This document shows positions 12,647-13,327 of a DNA stretch of 13,327 nucleotides, piece by piece. The notes beneath the pieces are model-generated. The model was not told the DNA's origin. It did not search any database and saw only the letters and a list, made by a program, of their open reading frames with translations. Positions within the stretch are counted from its first letter, which is position 1, and each line of letters begins with the position of its first letter. This DNA comes from Rhodanobacter sp. UBA5168 (GTDB lineage: Bacteria; Pseudomonadota; Gammaproteobacteria; Xanthomonadales; Rhodanobacteraceae). Location of the stretch: NCBI GenBank assembly GCA_002413455.1, contig DHXA01000236.1, forward strand, positions 5,004 through 18,330, read 5' to 3'. A program made the position numbers and the translations under genes.

Positions 12647-13327
12647 TCAGACGGTGAGCGGGTTCGGCTTGTCCTGGTCGAGCTTGTATTCCTTGATCGC
12701 GCGACTGACGTCCTTGGCGTTGAGCTTGCCGTCCTTCGCCAGTGCGGCCAGTGCCGCATGCGCGATCCAGTAACGATCCACCTCGAAGAATTCGCGCAGG
12801 TTCGCGCGGGTATCCGAACGGCCAAAACCGTCGGTCCCGAGCACGGTGTAGCGCATGCCGTCGGGCATGAAGGCACGGATCTGATCGGCGTATTCGCGCA
12901 CGTAATCGGTGGCGGCGATGGCCGGGCCTGAGCGACCCTCAAGCAGACCGGTGACAAACGGCACGCGCTGCTCGGCCTCCGGATGCAGGCGGTTCCAGCG
13001 CTCGGCGTCGAAGCCATCGCGACGCAGCTCGATGAAGCTGGGGCACGACCAGATATCGGATTTCACGCCGAAGTCCTTCTCCAGCAATTCGGCTGCCGCA
13101 ATCACCTCGCGCAGGATCGTGCCCGAGCCGAGCAGCTGCACGCGCGGCTCGCCCTTCTTCGGCTTGCCGCCATCCTTGAACAGGTACATGCCCTTGATGA
13201 TGCCTTCCTCGCTGCCCGCAGGCATGTCCGGGTGGCTGTAGTTCTCGTTCATCACGGTGATGTAGTAGTAGATGTCCTCCTGCTCCTGCATCATCCGGCG
13301 CACGCCGTCCTGCAGGATCACCGCCAC
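12647..13327 (-). CDS. aceE: Pyruvate dehydrogenase E1 component, C-terminal part (partial)
   Basis: This is the C-terminal ~226 residues of the homodimeric-type (gammaproteobacterial) E1 subunit, which decarboxylates pyruvate with thiamine diphosphate and passes the acetyl group to E2 lipoamide. Recognisable stretches are QEQEDIYYYITVMNENYSHP, EEGIIKGMYLFK, VQLLGSGTILREVI, SDIWSCPSFIELRRDG and YTVLGTDGFGRSDTRANLR then FFEVDRYWIAHAAL. The last forms the C-terminal transketolase-like domain. The gene is cut by the right edge (the first codon visible is an internal Val). Its stop at 12647 is 15 bp from the bidirectional terminator. In related bacteria aceF usually follows, but here the strand ends in a terminator and a convergent gene, so aceF must lie elsewhere. 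Confidence 0.97.
   Translation of the reverse strand: MAVILQDGVRRMMQEQEDIYYYITVMNENYSHPDMPAGSEEGIIKGMYLFKDGGKPKKGEPRVQLLGSGTILREVIAAAELLEKDFGVKSDIWSCPSFIELRRDGFDAERWNRLHPEAEQRVPFVTGLLEGRSGPAIAATDYVREYADQIRAFMPDGMRYTVLGTDGFGRSDTRANLREFFEVDRYWIAHAALAALAKDGKLNAKDVSRAIKEYKLDQDKPNPLTV

Overview
The window looks like a chromosomal segment of a high-GC gammaproteobacterium, most likely from the Xanthomonadales (Rhodanobacter/Dyella-like). This rests on the homodimeric-type pyruvate dehydrogenase E1 (aceE), a bc1-type cytochrome b, a DUF6491-like lipoprotein and general gene style. It is an inference from family memory, not a search result.

Left part (1-3156). A cytochrome b gene (petB, minus strand) runs off the left edge. 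The Rieske gene petA, normally directly upstream of petB, is not visible. In its place lies about 1.5 kb with little coding: the first ~36 codons of a broken NAD(P)-binding (NmrA/SDR-like) gene on the minus strand, a small gene resembling the MbcA/ParS/DUF2384 toxin-binding antitoxin family with a strong ribosome binding site, a short coding-looking remnant, and then an intact NmrA/SDR-like gene on the plus strand. The broken and intact reductases are related and oppositely oriented. To the eye, this stretch is less GC-rich and less regular in codon use than its flanks. It looks like an accessory insertion or a rearranged segment.

Middle part (3157-5470). A small exported protein (minus, with a strong terminator) and a universal stress protein (plus) diverge across a 300-bp intergenic region. 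They are followed by a ferritin-like di-iron carboxylate protein (plus) that probably starts at TTG. A pair of imperfect tandem hairpins lies in the convergent gap after it.

Envelope cluster (5471-9677). Three minus-strand genes lie in a row with gaps of 60-75 bp: a membrane-anchored LytTR regulator, a ~245-residue lipoprotein and a small DUF6491-like lipoprotein. They are divergent from a Tat-exported berberine-bridge-type flavoprotein with both expected covalent FAD ligands (His152, Cys223). The divergent layout suggests that the LytTR protein may control the flavoprotein and the lipoproteins.

Right part (9678-13327). An EntS-type MFS exporter is preceded by a nested inverted repeat that ends six bases before its start codon. 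It is followed, probably in one operon, by a pentein-fold hydrolase of the arginine deiminase-related (CtlX-like) family. Then come a REP-like inverted repeat, a small tail-anchored ElaB/YqjD-like protein, a 16-bp-stem bidirectional terminator, and the 3' end of aceE on the minus strand. No RNA genes, CRISPR arrays or complete insertion sequences were seen.
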